64,000 nt of DNA from an uncultured Eubacteriales bacterium. GTDB taxonomy: Bacteria > Bacillota > Clostridia > Christensenellales > Borkfalkiaceae. Below, in pieces: positions 51,101 through 60,164 of this stretch. The stretch covers positions 641,069 to 705,068 of the forward strand of contig CAJLRM010000001.1 of the NCBI GenBank assembly GCA_905209085.1. The letters are read 5' to 3'. The notes beneath the pieces were generated by a model. It saw only the letters and a list, made by a program, of their open reading frames with translations, was not told where the DNA came from and ran no database searches. The translations under genes and the position numbers were made by a program. Every line of letters begins with the position of its first letter. Position 1 is the first letter of the stretch.

Positions 51101-51655
51101 ATGGAAGAAAAAGATTATTTTTTTGACAAACCTTACCGCGACGATTTTTCCCTTTCCGATTCGGAAAAATATATTCCCCGTTCCCCGTATTTTAAAAGAA
51201 TAGGCAAATTTTACGGACGATTGGTGAAAGTGTCGCTTTTGGGAATCGCGGTAGCCTTAGTGATGGAGATATTGTCCGAGGAAGAACCCCATCGATGGAT
51301 GTATGCGGGGATGGGCGCGTTTTTTTTGATCTTTGCCGCCGTCTTTTGGATCCTTCGGAACAGAAAAAGAAAAAATCTTAGAAAAAACGCGGGCAAATAC
51401 GTCTTCGCGGAGCCTTTGGAAATCACCGTGGAGAGAACGTATCGCCATGTAAGCGGCAATCCCTTTTTTTCCCTGCACATCGGTTTTGAAATCACTTTTC
51501 GGACGCCCTCGGGGGCGATAGTCAGAGAAAAGACGAGAAACTGCTACGCCAAAAAAGAAGAAGCTTTCGTCATGAACGCTTTTCGCGAAAAAAAATTGAG
51601 GGTATGCTATTTTTCCGATGGGGGAAAAGATTCCGTCCTTCTGCCCGATTTTTAA
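51101..51655 (+). CDS. Two-transmembrane protein of the flotillin locus, paralogue 1
   Basis: The 184-residue protein has a short acidic start, two membrane segments (about 41-58 and 66-85) and a C-terminal domain starting GKYVFAEPLEITVER. That domain ends YAKKEEAFVMNAFREKKLRVCYF and DSVLL. It aligns by eye with the ends of the proteins at 52002, 55133 and 56414 (pattern: K/E-P-x(2-3) strand, then E-E/Q helix, then F-x(2)-G/K-x-L-V-V-A/C). I do not recognise the family. It is 32 bases behind the NfeD gene, so co-transcription is likely. Confidence 0.78.
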   Translation: MEEKDYFFDKPYRDDFSLSDSEKYIPRSPYFKRIGKFYGRLVKVSLLGIAVALVMEILSEEEPHRWMYAGMGAFFLIFAAVFWILRNRKRKNLRKNAGKYVFAEPLEITVERTYRHVSGNPFFSLHIGFEITFRTPSGAIVREKTRNCYAKKEEAFVMNAFREKKLRVCYFSDGGKDSVLLPDF

Positions 51656-52001
51656 AACGAAAGGACGGAAAAGAAAAAAGTTTTACGTAAATATTTTATA
51701 AGACCTCCGAAAGAATCCCTTTCGTGGGAGCAATTTTCCGATTTTCCCGGAAAAGAGAAAGGCGGACGTTTCCGTTTTTCAGGCTATGGATTGGCGTTCC
51801 TTTTCGAAAAGTAAAATTCCGGGATTCAAAAAAGAGCTTTGGCCCGCGCCTTTTCCCGGATCGGGAAAAAGGGTTTCTTTCCCGATAAAAAGAGGGAGGC
51901 GCTCTCTTTTCAAAGGAGTTTTTTCCGCGTCGGAAGCCGCGGGCGCGGGAGGAAAAGGTCGTTTCATCGCAACGTAAGAATATTCCAATGGGGGGAGTTT
52001 T
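51656..52001. other. Gap inside the flotillin locus
   Basis: About 345 bases. A 63-codon frame at 51786 lacks an SD and resembles nothing. No terminator with a T-run is evident, so read-through from the NfeD promoter is possible. Confidence 0.5.
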
Positions 52002-52628
52002 ATGGAAGAAGAAGAGATCGAAAGGGCGGCTCAAACGTTTTATCCGCCACAACATACCCGAGCGGAAGAAATCGAGGACGAGGAAGCATACCTGAGGGAT
52101 TTTTTCAAAGAGGAAGACGAGAAATTTATCAGGGAAAGGGATGCGTCCATCGCGAGGGACAAAATCTGCTGCGCCGCGGGCGCCCTGATCTTTGCCGCGG
52201 GTGTGATCGGCAGCGGCTTCTACCTATTTAAAAGTAAAGTTTTCCTGCTCCTGCTCTTTTTCGGCGGAGCGGCGATGGGTGTGTTTTTTGTCGCCATGAA
52301 GCTCGCCTGCACGGAAAAGAAAATGAGAAATTCCGCCAAAGGGCACCGTTTGATCAGGCCGTTTGCCCTCAACGTTTACGTCGCCGGAACGTATGTCGGT
52401 CCCGAAATGCAGAACTGCAATCTATATTTATTGGGCTTTTGTTTCCGTGACGAAAACGACTGCGAAAGCGAAGCGACGACGGACGAGTTCCGCCTTTACG
52501 AAGAAGAGGAAAAAGATCTTTTCTGCGGGGCTTTTCAAAGAGGGGAACTTCTCGTCGCCCTGAACGGGGAGGAAAAAGCCGTCGTTCTCGAAACGGGAAG
52601 GCGCGGCGGGGCGGAAGAGGACGTTTAA
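52002..52628 (+). CDS. Two-transmembrane protein of the flotillin locus, paralogue 2
   Basis: The 208-residue protein starts with an acidic helix (EEEIERAAQTF, then EDEEAYLRDFFKEEDEKF) and has two membrane segments (about 54-75 and 80-99). Its C-terminal domain is GHRLIRPFALNVYVAGTYVG to FRLYEEEEKDLFCGAFQRGELLVALN and KAVVLE. The final block matches the other three paralogues. Function unknown. It sits just before the truncated flotillin. SD GGGGGAG. Confidence 0.78.
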   Translation: MEEEEIERAAQTFYPPQHTRAEEIEDEEAYLRDFFKEEDEKFIRERDASIARDKICCAAGALIFAAGVIGSGFYLFKSKVFLLLLFFGGAAMGVFFVAMKLACTEKKMRNSAKGHRLIRPFALNVYVAGTYVGPEMQNCNLYLLGFCFRDENDCESEATTDEFRLYEEEEKDLFCGAFQRGELLVALNGEEKAVVLETGRRGGAEEDV

Positions 52629-52755
52629 AAAAATAAGAGTTCTCTAAATTTCCCCGTTTCGATGCCGAAGAAGCGGGCAGGGTTGAGGCGAGAGCTTTTT
52701 GAAGAGAGAAAAGAAGATGTGAAAATAAGAATGTGGAAAGAGTAAAGGAGAAAAG

Positions 52756-53367
52756 ATGATTGGAAACGGCTTACTCGCGTCCCCGAAAGACGCCGCCCTC
52801 GGCGCGGCGCTGATCGTCGTCCTGCTTTTTGTCTTTGCGGCGCTTTGGCTCCTGACGGGGCTTAAAAAGTGTCCTTCCGACAAGATTCTCGTCGTGATCG
52901 GCAAATTGCCAAAAGACGCAAACGGCTGTCCGCAAACCTCGATATGCGTGCACGGCGGCGCGGTGTTCGTCGTTCCTTTGCTGCAAAAGCATTATTATCT
53001 CGATCTGAATCCCCTCGTCTGTCCCGTGGAAATCAAGAAAGTCGTCTTTTCGGACGATAGGACGGCGGATATGTCCTTCGTTTTTACTGTGGCGATCTCC
53101 GTCGAACCCGAAAAAATGAAAATCGCCGCGGAAAGACTGCTGCTTTTGCCGCGCGAGCGGATAAGAGAGCTTGCGTCGGAGATCCTTCGAGGTCAGATCC
53201 GGCTGGCCGCGGAAGAAACGAAGAGCGAATGCGTAAAAGAAGACAGGGACTCCTTTCTTCTCGCGCTCTGCGAAAGGGCAAGCGGGGAGATCGGAAAGAT
53301 AGGATTGATTTTCGTCAATGCACATTTAGAATATCTTTGTGAAGAAAACGAAAAGAGCCGGGATTGA
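52756..53367 (+). CDS. Truncated flotillin-like SPFH protein
   Basis: The 203-residue protein has an N-terminal membrane segment (AALIVVLLFVFAALWLLTGL), then KKCPSDKILVVIGK and an SPFH domain (CVHGGAVFVVPLLQKHYYLDLNPLVCPVEI, SFVFTVAISVEPEKMKIAAERLL). It ends right after GKIGLIFVNAHLEY. It lines up with the first ~200 residues of the flotillin encoded next, but the coiled-coil flotillin domain is missing altogether. It may cap or regulate the full-length oligomer (inference). SD AAAGGAG. Confidence 0.85.
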   Translation: MIGNGLLASPKDAALGAALIVVLLFVFAALWLLTGLKKCPSDKILVVIGKLPKDANGCPQTSICVHGGAVFVVPLLQKHYYLDLNPLVCPVEIKKVVFSDDRTADMSFVFTVAISVEPEKMKIAAERLLLLPRERIRELASEILRGQIRLAAEETKSECVKEDRDSFLLALCERASGEIGKIGLIFVNAHLEYLCEENEKSRD

Positions 53368-53464
53368 AAAATCAGAAACATTATAAAAACTCGAACCGCG
53401 TTTTTGAAAGAGCGAAAACGGAGTTCGGTTTAAAGATAAATAAAAAATAAGGAGAAAAGAAAAA

Positions 53465-54913
53465 ATGTTGAAGAATGTATTGCTTGCGAACAGCGGTGCG
53501 GTCGGTATCGTCGTGACCGTCGTCGTCGTTCTCATCGTCGTCATGCTGCTTTTGATGATCATGACGAGAATCAAGACCTGCCCGCCCGATAAGGTATTGG
53601 TGGTCTACGGTAAAAACAAGAAGAACAAGGACGGGACGTATAAGAGTTCCAAGTGTATCCACGGCGGTATCGCGTTCGTCGCGCCCTTCGTGCAGAAATT
53701 CACCTATCTCGATCTCACCCCCCTGTCCATGAGCGTCGATTTGAAGAGCGCTCTTTCCAAACAGAATATCCGTATCGACGTTCCCTCCATCTTCACGGTC
53801 GGTATTTCCACCGATCCCGCGATTATGCAGAACGCTGCGGAAAGACTTTTGGGGCTTACCCTTCAAAATATTTCCGACCTCGCCAAAGACATTATTTTCG
53901 GTCAGCTCCGCCTTGTCATTGCGACGATGGAGATCGAAGAAATCAATACCGACCGCGATAAGTTCCTCGACGCCATTTCCCGCAACGTGGAAGGCGAACT
54001 CAAAAAGATCGGCCTGAAACTCATCAACGTCAACGTCACGGATATTTCCGACGAATCGGGATATATCATCGCGCTCGGCAAGGAAGCCGCCGCCAAAGCC
54101 ATCAACGAGGCGAGAATTTCCGTCGCCGAAGAGGACAAGAAAGGTTCCATCGGTCAGGCGAACGCGAAGATGCAGGAGAGAATTTCCGTCGCCGAAGCCG
54201 AATCCGCGGCAATCACGGGCGAGAACAAAGCAAAAGCGGACATCGCGCAGTCGAAAGCGCTCTTGCGTGAAAAGGAAGCGGAGTCCCTGAAAATCGCCGT
54301 TTCCGCGGAAAAGATTCAGGAGGCGAAAGCTTTGCAGGAATCGTACGCCGCGCAGCAACAGGCAGAGCACGCGCGTGCCGCGAGAGAACAGGCTACCCGC
54401 GAAGCGGATATCATCGTCGCCGCCGAGATCGAGAAGAAAAAGAAAGAGATCGACGCCGAAGCGGAAGCCGAACAGATGCGCCGCAAGGCAAAGGGCGAAG
54501 CGGACGCCATTTATGCAAAAATGGAAGCGGAAGCCCGCGGTTTGCAGGAAAAGCTCTCCCGTCAGGCGGAAGGTCTTTCGAATATCGTCAAAGCGGCGGG
54601 GTCTGCGGACGAAGCCGTGCGCCTCATGATCACCGAAAAACTGGAAGACATCGTCGCCGAACAGGTGAAAGCCATTTCCAATTTGAAGATAGACAAAGTC
54701 ACCGTCTGGGACAACGGCGACAACAAGGACGGCAAGACGTCCACGGCGAATTTCCTTTCCGGAATGCTCAAAAGTCTGCCTCCCCTCGAAGAGGTGTATA
54801 ATATGGCGGGGCTTTCCCTGCCTAAGATCGTCGCGCCTCAAAAGGCGGAAGACGAGAGCGCCGAAGGCAAAAACGAAGAAAAGACCGAGGCAGAGCCTAA
54901 AAAAAATAAGTAA
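53465..54913 (+). CDS. floT: Flotillin
   Basis: The 482-residue protein has one membrane segment (about 12-35), an SPFH domain (about 40-200: CPPDKVLVVYGK, CIHGGIAFVAPFVQKFTYLDLTPL, IFTVGISTDPAIMQNAAERLL), and a long Ala/Glu/Lys coiled coil with EA repeats (about 205-390). The flotillin C-terminus (NIVKAAGSADEAVRLMITEKLEDIVAEQVKAISNLKIDKVTVWDNG) and a charged tail follow. It organises membrane microdomains with NfeD proteins. Complete and typical. SD AAGGAG. Confidence 0.95.
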   Translation: MLKNVLLANSGAVGIVVTVVVVLIVVMLLLMIMTRIKTCPPDKVLVVYGKNKKNKDGTYKSSKCIHGGIAFVAPFVQKFTYLDLTPLSMSVDLKSALSKQNIRIDVPSIFTVGISTDPAIMQNAAERLLGLTLQNISDLAKDIIFGQLRLVIATMEIEEINTDRDKFLDAISRNVEGELKKIGLKLINVNVTDISDESGYIIALGKEAAAKAINEARISVAEEDKKGSIGQANAKMQERISVAEAESAAITGENKAKADIAQSKALLREKEAESLKIAVSAEKIQEAKALQESYAAQQQAEHARAAREQATREADIIVAAEIEKKKKEIDAEAEAEQMRRKAKGEADAIYAKMEAEARGLQEKLSRQAEGLSNIVKAAGSADEAVRLMITEKLEDIVAEQVKAISNLKIDKVTVWDNGDNKDGKTSTANFLSGMLKSLPPLEEVYNMAGLSLPKIVAPQKAEDESAEGKNEEKTEAEPKKNK

Positions 54914-55132
54914 GCGGGTTTTTTGACCGTTTAGTGCGACGGAAGCGGAACGGCAAACTATCTGCCGTTCCGCCTTGTCGTACTTTCAGAAGAGGGAGAA
55001 GAAAAACGAGAGCGTACAAAGACAGGGACGACGGGCGAGAAAAGCCGAGAAAAAAATAGGAAGAAGATGAAATTTTCCACGGCAAAGGCAACACCGAAGG
55101 GGAGAAAATGAAAAAGGGCGGACGGATAAAAA

Positions 55133-56185
55133 ATGAAAGACGTTTTTGAAGAAAAAAAGGATGAACGGGAAGGCGGGCAAAAGAGCGAGTTTTCTTTCGG
55201 CGAATCACTCTCCGAAGAGAAAGAAGGACCCGCGTGGTATGAAAAGAGCGCGGGAGAAGACGCGTGGTATAAAGCGGACGTAAAAAAGCCTTCTGGCGCC
55301 GACTTGTCCCCGCAAAAAGACGGGGGAAAACGGGAAAATCCCGTCCCCTCGCTTCCGCAGTCGAAAAAGGAAGCGCATAAGAGGGAGTTTGAAAACCTTA
55401 ACGACGTATTCGAAGGGGGCAGGGATAAGCCGACGGCAAAAAAGAAGAGAAAAGACAGAGCCGCGAAAGCGGTGGGCGACCGCGTGGAGGAAAGCGAAGA
55501 AAAAAAGGACAATCGGGTGTATCTGCCTTCCCATCTCGGGGAGTCGGAAACGGACAAAATCGAAAATCCCGCCGATTATCTGAGGGACAATTTTGAGAGA
55601 AATCCCTCCGTAAAAATTTTTCGCAAAAGCAGAAAAAAGCAAAAATTGATCGTGCTGGGCGTCTGTGTGTCCCTGCTGTTTCTTTCCTACACGTGCATCG
55701 AGGAGGGCGGACCCTTTTTCCTCGCGGGATTGGCGGGGATCGCCGCCGCGTTTTTGTTCCTCCTGATCGCCCTGCTCATCATGGCGCTGAAAAAGAGCGC
55801 CTATGCCGATTCGGGAAAATTTTTTCTCGTCAAGCCGTATGCCGTCAAAGCGGTATACGGGGTATTGCACGGTTTTGACGGCGCCGCGGTGATTCACAAC
55901 GCGGGATCGAGCCGGGACGAGGCGCGCATAGAATGGGAAAAGTACGACGAGGACAGATATGACGGGGAAGAGATCCGCCTTGCCGATTGCGCTTTGAAAC
56001 TCTATTATAAGAGCGGCGAACAGCGCCGCGAAGCCGTCACCGAAAAGATTTATACCGAAGAACAGATACAAACGATCATGGAGGCTTTTTTGAGGGGAGA
56101 GCTTGTCGTTGCCTGCCGAAAAAAACGGGGGCTTGTGTCGGACAAAGCCGTCGTCTGCGAGCCGATCGTCCCCGTGCTGACATAA
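55133..56185 (+). CDS. Two-transmembrane protein of the flotillin locus, paralogue 3, long N-terminal tail
   Basis: The 350-residue protein has a disordered, highly charged N-terminal 165 residues containing the doublet GPAWYEKSAGEDAWYK (about 32-47), then VYLPSHLGE and ENPADYLRDNF. Two membrane segments (about 171-187 and 195-218) follow. Its C-terminal domain is KFFLVKPYAVKAVYG to YTEEQIQTIMEAFLRGELVVACR, ending DKAVVC. All of these features recur in the next gene. Family not recognised. No ideal SD, but an SD-led 13-codon frame (55108) overlaps the start and could couple translation. Confidence 0.8.
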   Translation: MKDVFEEKKDEREGGQKSEFSFGESLSEEKEGPAWYEKSAGEDAWYKADVKKPSGADLSPQKDGGKRENPVPSLPQSKKEAHKREFENLNDVFEGGRDKPTAKKKRKDRAAKAVGDRVEESEEKKDNRVYLPSHLGESETDKIENPADYLRDNFERNPSVKIFRKSRKKQKLIVLGVCVSLLFLSYTCIEEGGPFFLAGLAGIAAAFLFLLIALLIMALKKSAYADSGKFFLVKPYAVKAVYGVLHGFDGAAVIHNAGSSRDEARIEWEKYDEDRYDGEEIRLADCALKLYYKSGEQRREAVTEKIYTEEQIQTIMEAFLRGELVVACRKKRGLVSDKAVVCEPIVPVLT

Positions 56186-56413
56186 AGAAAAAAGTCCGCG
56201 GAAGAGAATGTATGAAAAAAATGGAAAGCGGAAGTTTTCGTCTTTGCTCTAAGAAACGGAGAAAAGAGAGAATCGAAGCGTGTCTTTGAAAAAAAGGTTT
56301 TGACGGCGCCGAACGGGAAGAAAAAAGTCGGGTGCGAGGTTTCACCGCAGAACGACAAAGTTGGCGCGAACATACCCGTTTTCAGGGGGCGTTTCGGAAA
56401 AGGAAACAGAAAA

Positions 56414-57694
56414 ATGAAAGAAAATTTTGATAAAGAGAATAAAAAAGAGCCGTCGGGATTTTCCTCCGGGTCGGGATTCGGAAAACTCGGTTTCGGAAAG
56501 GAAAAGGAAACGTTCGGAGGGGAAAGCGACGGATTCGGGGAAGGATTCGGACGGGAAAAGAAGGACGGGGAAGAGGGCTTTGGAAAAGATTTCGGCGACG
56601 CTCCGCAAGAGGACAAAAAAGGCTTTGGAAAAAACTTTGCCGAGGATGCTTTCGGAAGCTCCCTGCAAGAGGAAAAAAAGAATTTTGACTCTCTCTTGGA
56701 ACTTTCGCCCGATTCGGACTCTTTCCCGGAAAAAAAGGAGAACGAGGAGGGAAAAGCCTGGTACGAGGATACGGGAGATTCGTGGTATCGGCAGGGAACA
56801 GGAGAAAAAGACCCCTTAAAAGGGGTGGGGGAAAATTGGGAGGAGCCTAAAATAGAACACCGTGCGCATATCATGCTGGAAGAGCACGCGAAACACGCGC
56901 ATACCTTTCCTTCCAAAGAGGAAAAGAACTCCCAAAAGGAGGGGAAAGTTTCTTCGAAAAAAGAAAGCGGGACGCGGAAAGCCTTAAACGGGCAGGCGTC
57001 GGGCAGCGGGGACGGAAAGGCGGAAAGCGGGAACGCGTCGCCCTCGGGGGCGGCGAAAGCTTCGCCCGGCAGGGCGCTCCCCGTCGAAAAGATAGAAAAA
57101 TTGGCGAGCTCGGACGGAAAGGTGTATCTGCCCGATCCTCCTCCCTCTTTTCAATCGGACCGGATTCCCAATCCCCATCAATACATCGCCGAGAACTTTA
57201 AGGACAATAAAGCCATAGGGCGTATCAAAAAGAAAGGGAATCCCCTATTTATCGCGTTCGGTTACATTTTCGCGGTTTTGAGTTTTGTTTTTTTCGCTAT
57301 CCTGCAAAATGCCTGGATATTTATCGCCTTTGTCATCTTTTCCGTGTTGTTCTTTTATATAGGAAGTTCCAAAAAAAACGACTACTTCAATCACGCTTCG
57401 CAATTTTTTTTGATCAAGCCGTACGCGATTAAAAAGAAGGTGGAGCGGACGCCCGCCCCTTGCGATTCGGATAACTCTTTCAGAAGTCTTCCTTCGGAAG
57501 CATACGGGTTGATTTTTTATTATCTCGTCACGCCAAATTCCCGCGAAGCCATGACCGCCGCCGTATATACCGAGGAACAGATCGATATTCTCGCCTCCGC
57601 CTTTTTAAGGGGCGAACTTGTCGTCGCCTGCCGTTTCGCCGTCAAAGAGGGAGAACGGGATACAGCGGTCGTCTGCTGTCCCGATCCTTTATGA
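56414..57694 (+). CDS. Two-transmembrane protein of the flotillin locus, paralogue 4, FG-rich tail
   Basis: The 426-residue protein starts at ATG 56414 (SD AAGGA). Residues 15-90 are rich in Gly-Phe repeats (GFGKLGFGKEKETFGG, EGFGREKKDGEEGFGKDFG). Then come the doublet GKAWYEDTGDSWYR, a Ser/Gly/Ala-rich linker, VYLPDPPPSFQSDRI and NPHQYIAENF. Two membrane segments follow (about 277-317), and then QFFLIKPYAIKKK to YTEEQIDILASAFLRGELVVACR and TAVVCCPDP. It is clearly homologous to the preceding protein. The tail may form a flexible cytosolic brush. Function unknown. Confidence 0.82.
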   Translation: MKENFDKENKKEPSGFSSGSGFGKLGFGKEKETFGGESDGFGEGFGREKKDGEEGFGKDFGDAPQEDKKGFGKNFAEDAFGSSLQEEKKNFDSLLELSPDSDSFPEKKENEEGKAWYEDTGDSWYRQGTGEKDPLKGVGENWEEPKIEHRAHIMLEEHAKHAHTFPSKEEKNSQKEGKVSSKKESGTRKALNGQASGSGDGKAESGNASPSGAAKASPGRALPVEKIEKLASSDGKVYLPDPPPSFQSDRIPNPHQYIAENFKDNKAIGRIKKKGNPLFIAFGYIFAVLSFVFFAILQNAWIFIAFVIFSVLFFYIGSSKKNDYFNHASQFFLIKPYAIKKKVERTPAPCDSDNSFRSLPSEAYGLIFYYLVTPNSREAMTAAVYTEEQIDILASAFLRGELVVACRFAVKEGERDTAVVCCPDPL

Positions 57695-58202
57695 AAAATG
57701 CGCCAAATCGCGCGGGAAAAGAAGAAAAATAAACTGTTCAAAACAGACCTCGGCGTTTCGAAACGATTTTTGAAAGGGCGGAGCCGAAAGGGAAAAGGGG
57801 AGATAAGCTCCTCTTTTTCAAATCGTTGCGCCTTCCTTTCAAAAAGAGGGCGCAAGTCGTTGATTTTTTCCCCGCGGGCGTGTATAATGGAAGCATCCGC
57901 TGCAAGCGGCTTCGAAAACCGAAAATCGTGGCGCGCGGGGCGGGCGTTGCCGCCGCAAAAAAAACGGAGAACGGCGAGAACGCCCTCCGAGCAGGCGGAA
58001 GAACGAGGAAGTGCGTCGTAGCGGTAAGGAGGTCCCTCCGAGCAGGCGATGAGAGAAAGGCGACAAAGCGGCGCTTGGAGAGCCGACGGATGGACGGGAG
58101 AACTTTGCGTGCGCCCGCTTTCGCGTTCGCGGGAAAGCGGAAGAGATTAAAAAAGCCGCCTGTGCCCGGGAAGAAAAAAATGGAAAAGAAAAGGTAAGAA
58201 TC
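57695..58202 (+). promoter_or_regulatory. Gap with promoter and short direct repeats
   Basis: TTGATT and TATAAT (near 57866 and 57889, 17-base spacer) form a likely promoter for the 58.2-kb gene, followed by a CCGCTGCAAGCGG hairpin. CCCTCCGAGCAGGCG occurs twice, at 57983 and 58034. No gene is supported. Confidence 0.55.
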
Positions 58203-59429
58203 ATGCGTTTTGTATTCAGCGACGGAGAGAAGCTCGGCGTCTATTCGGACGGAGCGATAAAAAAGTTTGACAGCAATTATATCGTGCATTATAGAGAAAC
58301 GGCGACGCGCGACGCCAAGAGCAAGGAATGGAAACGGCAGGGAAAGGCCGCGCGGATGATGTCCGAGGATTACTATTTCGAGGGAGAAGACGAAACGCGG
58401 GTGGAAGCTGCCGTGCACGGCGTCGCGCTCACGGGGGAGGAAAACAAGATCGTTTACGCCTTTTCCGTCAACAATACTTCGGGGATCTATTCCAAGCTCT
58501 TAGACGACGAAATCAAGACGGAGGCGCATATCGTTTCCTCTAACGAGGAGGAATTTATGTCCGTTTCCTCTAATGCCGACGGACGGATGCTCGCCGCCGT
58601 GCAGACCGATTCCGTTACTTCGCAGATCGCCCTCTTTCCCAAAGACAGCGGCGACTATAAATGCCTGACGGGGGGAGATTCTCTGGACGAGAATCCCTCC
58701 TTCGACGCGGAGGGAAAAGCCATCCTCTTTAACTCCTACGGGGTGGGCAGGGATGAGAACAACAACTTTATCGAATACGTCCCTTCGGAAATTTGCCGGC
58801 TGAATTTGTCCACCATGGAAGTGGAAACGCTTGCGTCCGATCCCAAATTTTCCTACATAAAGCCCCTCACTGATTCCGAGGGGAATCTCTACTGCATCAA
58901 GAAGCCCGGAACGGAAAAGACGGGAGGAAATCCGCTTTTGGAGATCCTGCTCATCCCCGTGAGAATCGTGCAAGCGCTGGCGGGATTCGTATCGATGTTC
59001 GTCATGTGCTTTACGGGCAAGCCGCTCGTTTCGGGGCAGTCGGGACGCTCGGTGGACGCGGGCGGAGGCGCCGCGAAAAACGGCAAGGCGGACGCCAAAA
59101 AAATATTTATCAACAACAATCTCCTGAATGTGGAAAAAGAACTGAAAAAGAACAAAAAACAGGAGGATTACGGCTTCATTCCTGCTAGCTGGAAGATCGT
59201 GCGGCTCGGAAAGGACGGAAAAGGGGAAACGGAAATTGCCGCGGGCGCGGCGGATTTTTGCATCGTCGAAGAAAACGGAAGCAAAGAGATCGTCTACACG
59301 AACGGAAAACATATTTTTGCCGTCGCGGAGGGGCAGAAGCGCAGAAAGCTCGCCGATGCGGATTTTTGCCTGAAAGTGGGCGGTCTGACTAGTGCAAAAA
59401 CCGATTCCGACCTCTTTGATTTGATATAA
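58203..59429 (+). CDS. Beta-propeller-like protein with internal membrane segment
   Basis: The 408-residue protein has repeated strands like TolB/PD40 propellers (SSNADGRMLAAVQTDS, ENPSFDAEGKAILFNSYG, GFIPASWKIVRLGKDGKGETEIAAG). A hydrophobic stretch lies in the middle (about 242-272, LLEILLIPVRIVQALAGFVSMFVMCFTG). No signal peptide. A propeller split by a membrane hairpin is unusual; the two halves may lie on the same side of the membrane. It is the last gene in line with the flotillin locus but has its own candidate promoter. Function unknown. Confidence 0.7.
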   Translation: MRFVFSDGEKLGVYSDGAIKKFDSNYIVHYRETATRDAKSKEWKRQGKAARMMSEDYYFEGEDETRVEAAVHGVALTGEENKIVYAFSVNNTSGIYSKLLDDEIKTEAHIVSSNEEEFMSVSSNADGRMLAAVQTDSVTSQIALFPKDSGDYKCLTGGDSLDENPSFDAEGKAILFNSYGVGRDENNNFIEYVPSEICRLNLSTMEVETLASDPKFSYIKPLTDSEGNLYCIKKPGTEKTGGNPLLEILLIPVRIVQALAGFVSMFVMCFTGKPLVSGQSGRSVDAGGGAAKNGKADAKKIFINNNLLNVEKELKKNKKQEDYGFIPASWKIVRLGKDGKGETEIAAGAADFCIVEENGSKEIVYTNGKHIFAVAEGQKRRKLADADFCLKVGGLTSAKTDSDLFDLI

Positions 59430-59601
59430 ACTTTCACGGTCTGCCTTTGAAACGGTAAATTTTTTCAGAAAAATCGTCGGGAAAAAAGGCGGGCGATACA
59501 AAGGCGGGAAACAAAATTTTTTGGAAAGGATTGCAAGGCGTAACGCGGCGGTCGCCGCGCGGTTTTTGAGTCTTTGAAAAAAGAAAACGAAAGGAGAAAA
59601 A

Positions 59602-60060
59602 ATGAAATTTAAAAATCCCATGCTGGTGGTCAAAGACCTGGCTATGTCGAAAGCCTTTTACGGCAACGTATTGGGACTGCATATCATCGCGGATTTCGGC
59701 GCGAACGTCACCTTGACGGGCGGGGTTTGTCTGCAAACGGAAGAAACCTGGAAGGAGTTTATCGCAAACGAGGAGATTTCCTACGGGGGAAAGGACGCGG
59801 AACTGTATTTCGAGGAGGAAAATTTCGACGCGTTTTTAACCGAGCTGAGTAAAATGAAAATAGAGTACGTTCGCCCCGTTTTCGAGCACCGCTGGGGACA
59901 GCGCGTGGTGCGGTTTTTCGATCCCGACCGACACGTGATAGAGGTGGGGGAAAGCATGAAAACGGTATGCCGCAGATTCCTCGACGGCGGGATGACGGAG
60001 GAAGAAGCCGCCGAGCGTATGGACGTTCCCGTGTCTTACGTGCGGAGAATGAGTAAATAA
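59602..60060 (+). CDS. VOC/glyoxalase-like protein
   Basis: The 152-residue protein has a single VOC domain (about 1-118: KNPMLVVKDLAMSKAFYGNVLGL, AELYFEEENFDAFLTEL, VVRFFDPDRHVIEVGE), followed by a helical extension (VCRRFLDGGMTEEEAAERMDVPVSYVRRM) seen in a clostridial subgroup. The metal ligands typical of glyoxalase I are only partly kept, so the reaction is uncertain. SD AAAGGAG. Terminator follows. Confidence 0.9.
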   Translation: MKFKNPMLVVKDLAMSKAFYGNVLGLHIIADFGANVTLTGGVCLQTEETWKEFIANEEISYGGKDAELYFEEENFDAFLTELSKMKIEYVRPVFEHRWGQRVVRFFDPDRHVIEVGESMKTVCRRFLDGGMTEEEAAERMDVPVSYVRRMSK

Positions 60061-60100
60061 CGTAGTTTTGCCGTTCGGGACAATCGTTTGAAAGGACAAA

Positions 60101-60143
60101 AAACTCCCCCGACATTTTCGGAGCGTGTCGGGGGAGTTTTTTT
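60101..60143 (+). terminator. Terminator after the VOC gene
   Basis: Fourteen-bp arms AAACTCCCCCGACA and TGTCGGGGGAGTTT, then TTTT; the A-run on the other side lets it serve queT too. Confidence 0.92.
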
Positions 60144-60164
60144 ATTTTGCTTTGTAAAAGGGAG

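Noticed and set aside
51786..51977. 63-codon frame inside the flotillin locus gap
   Set aside because: No SD and no similarity to its neighbours.
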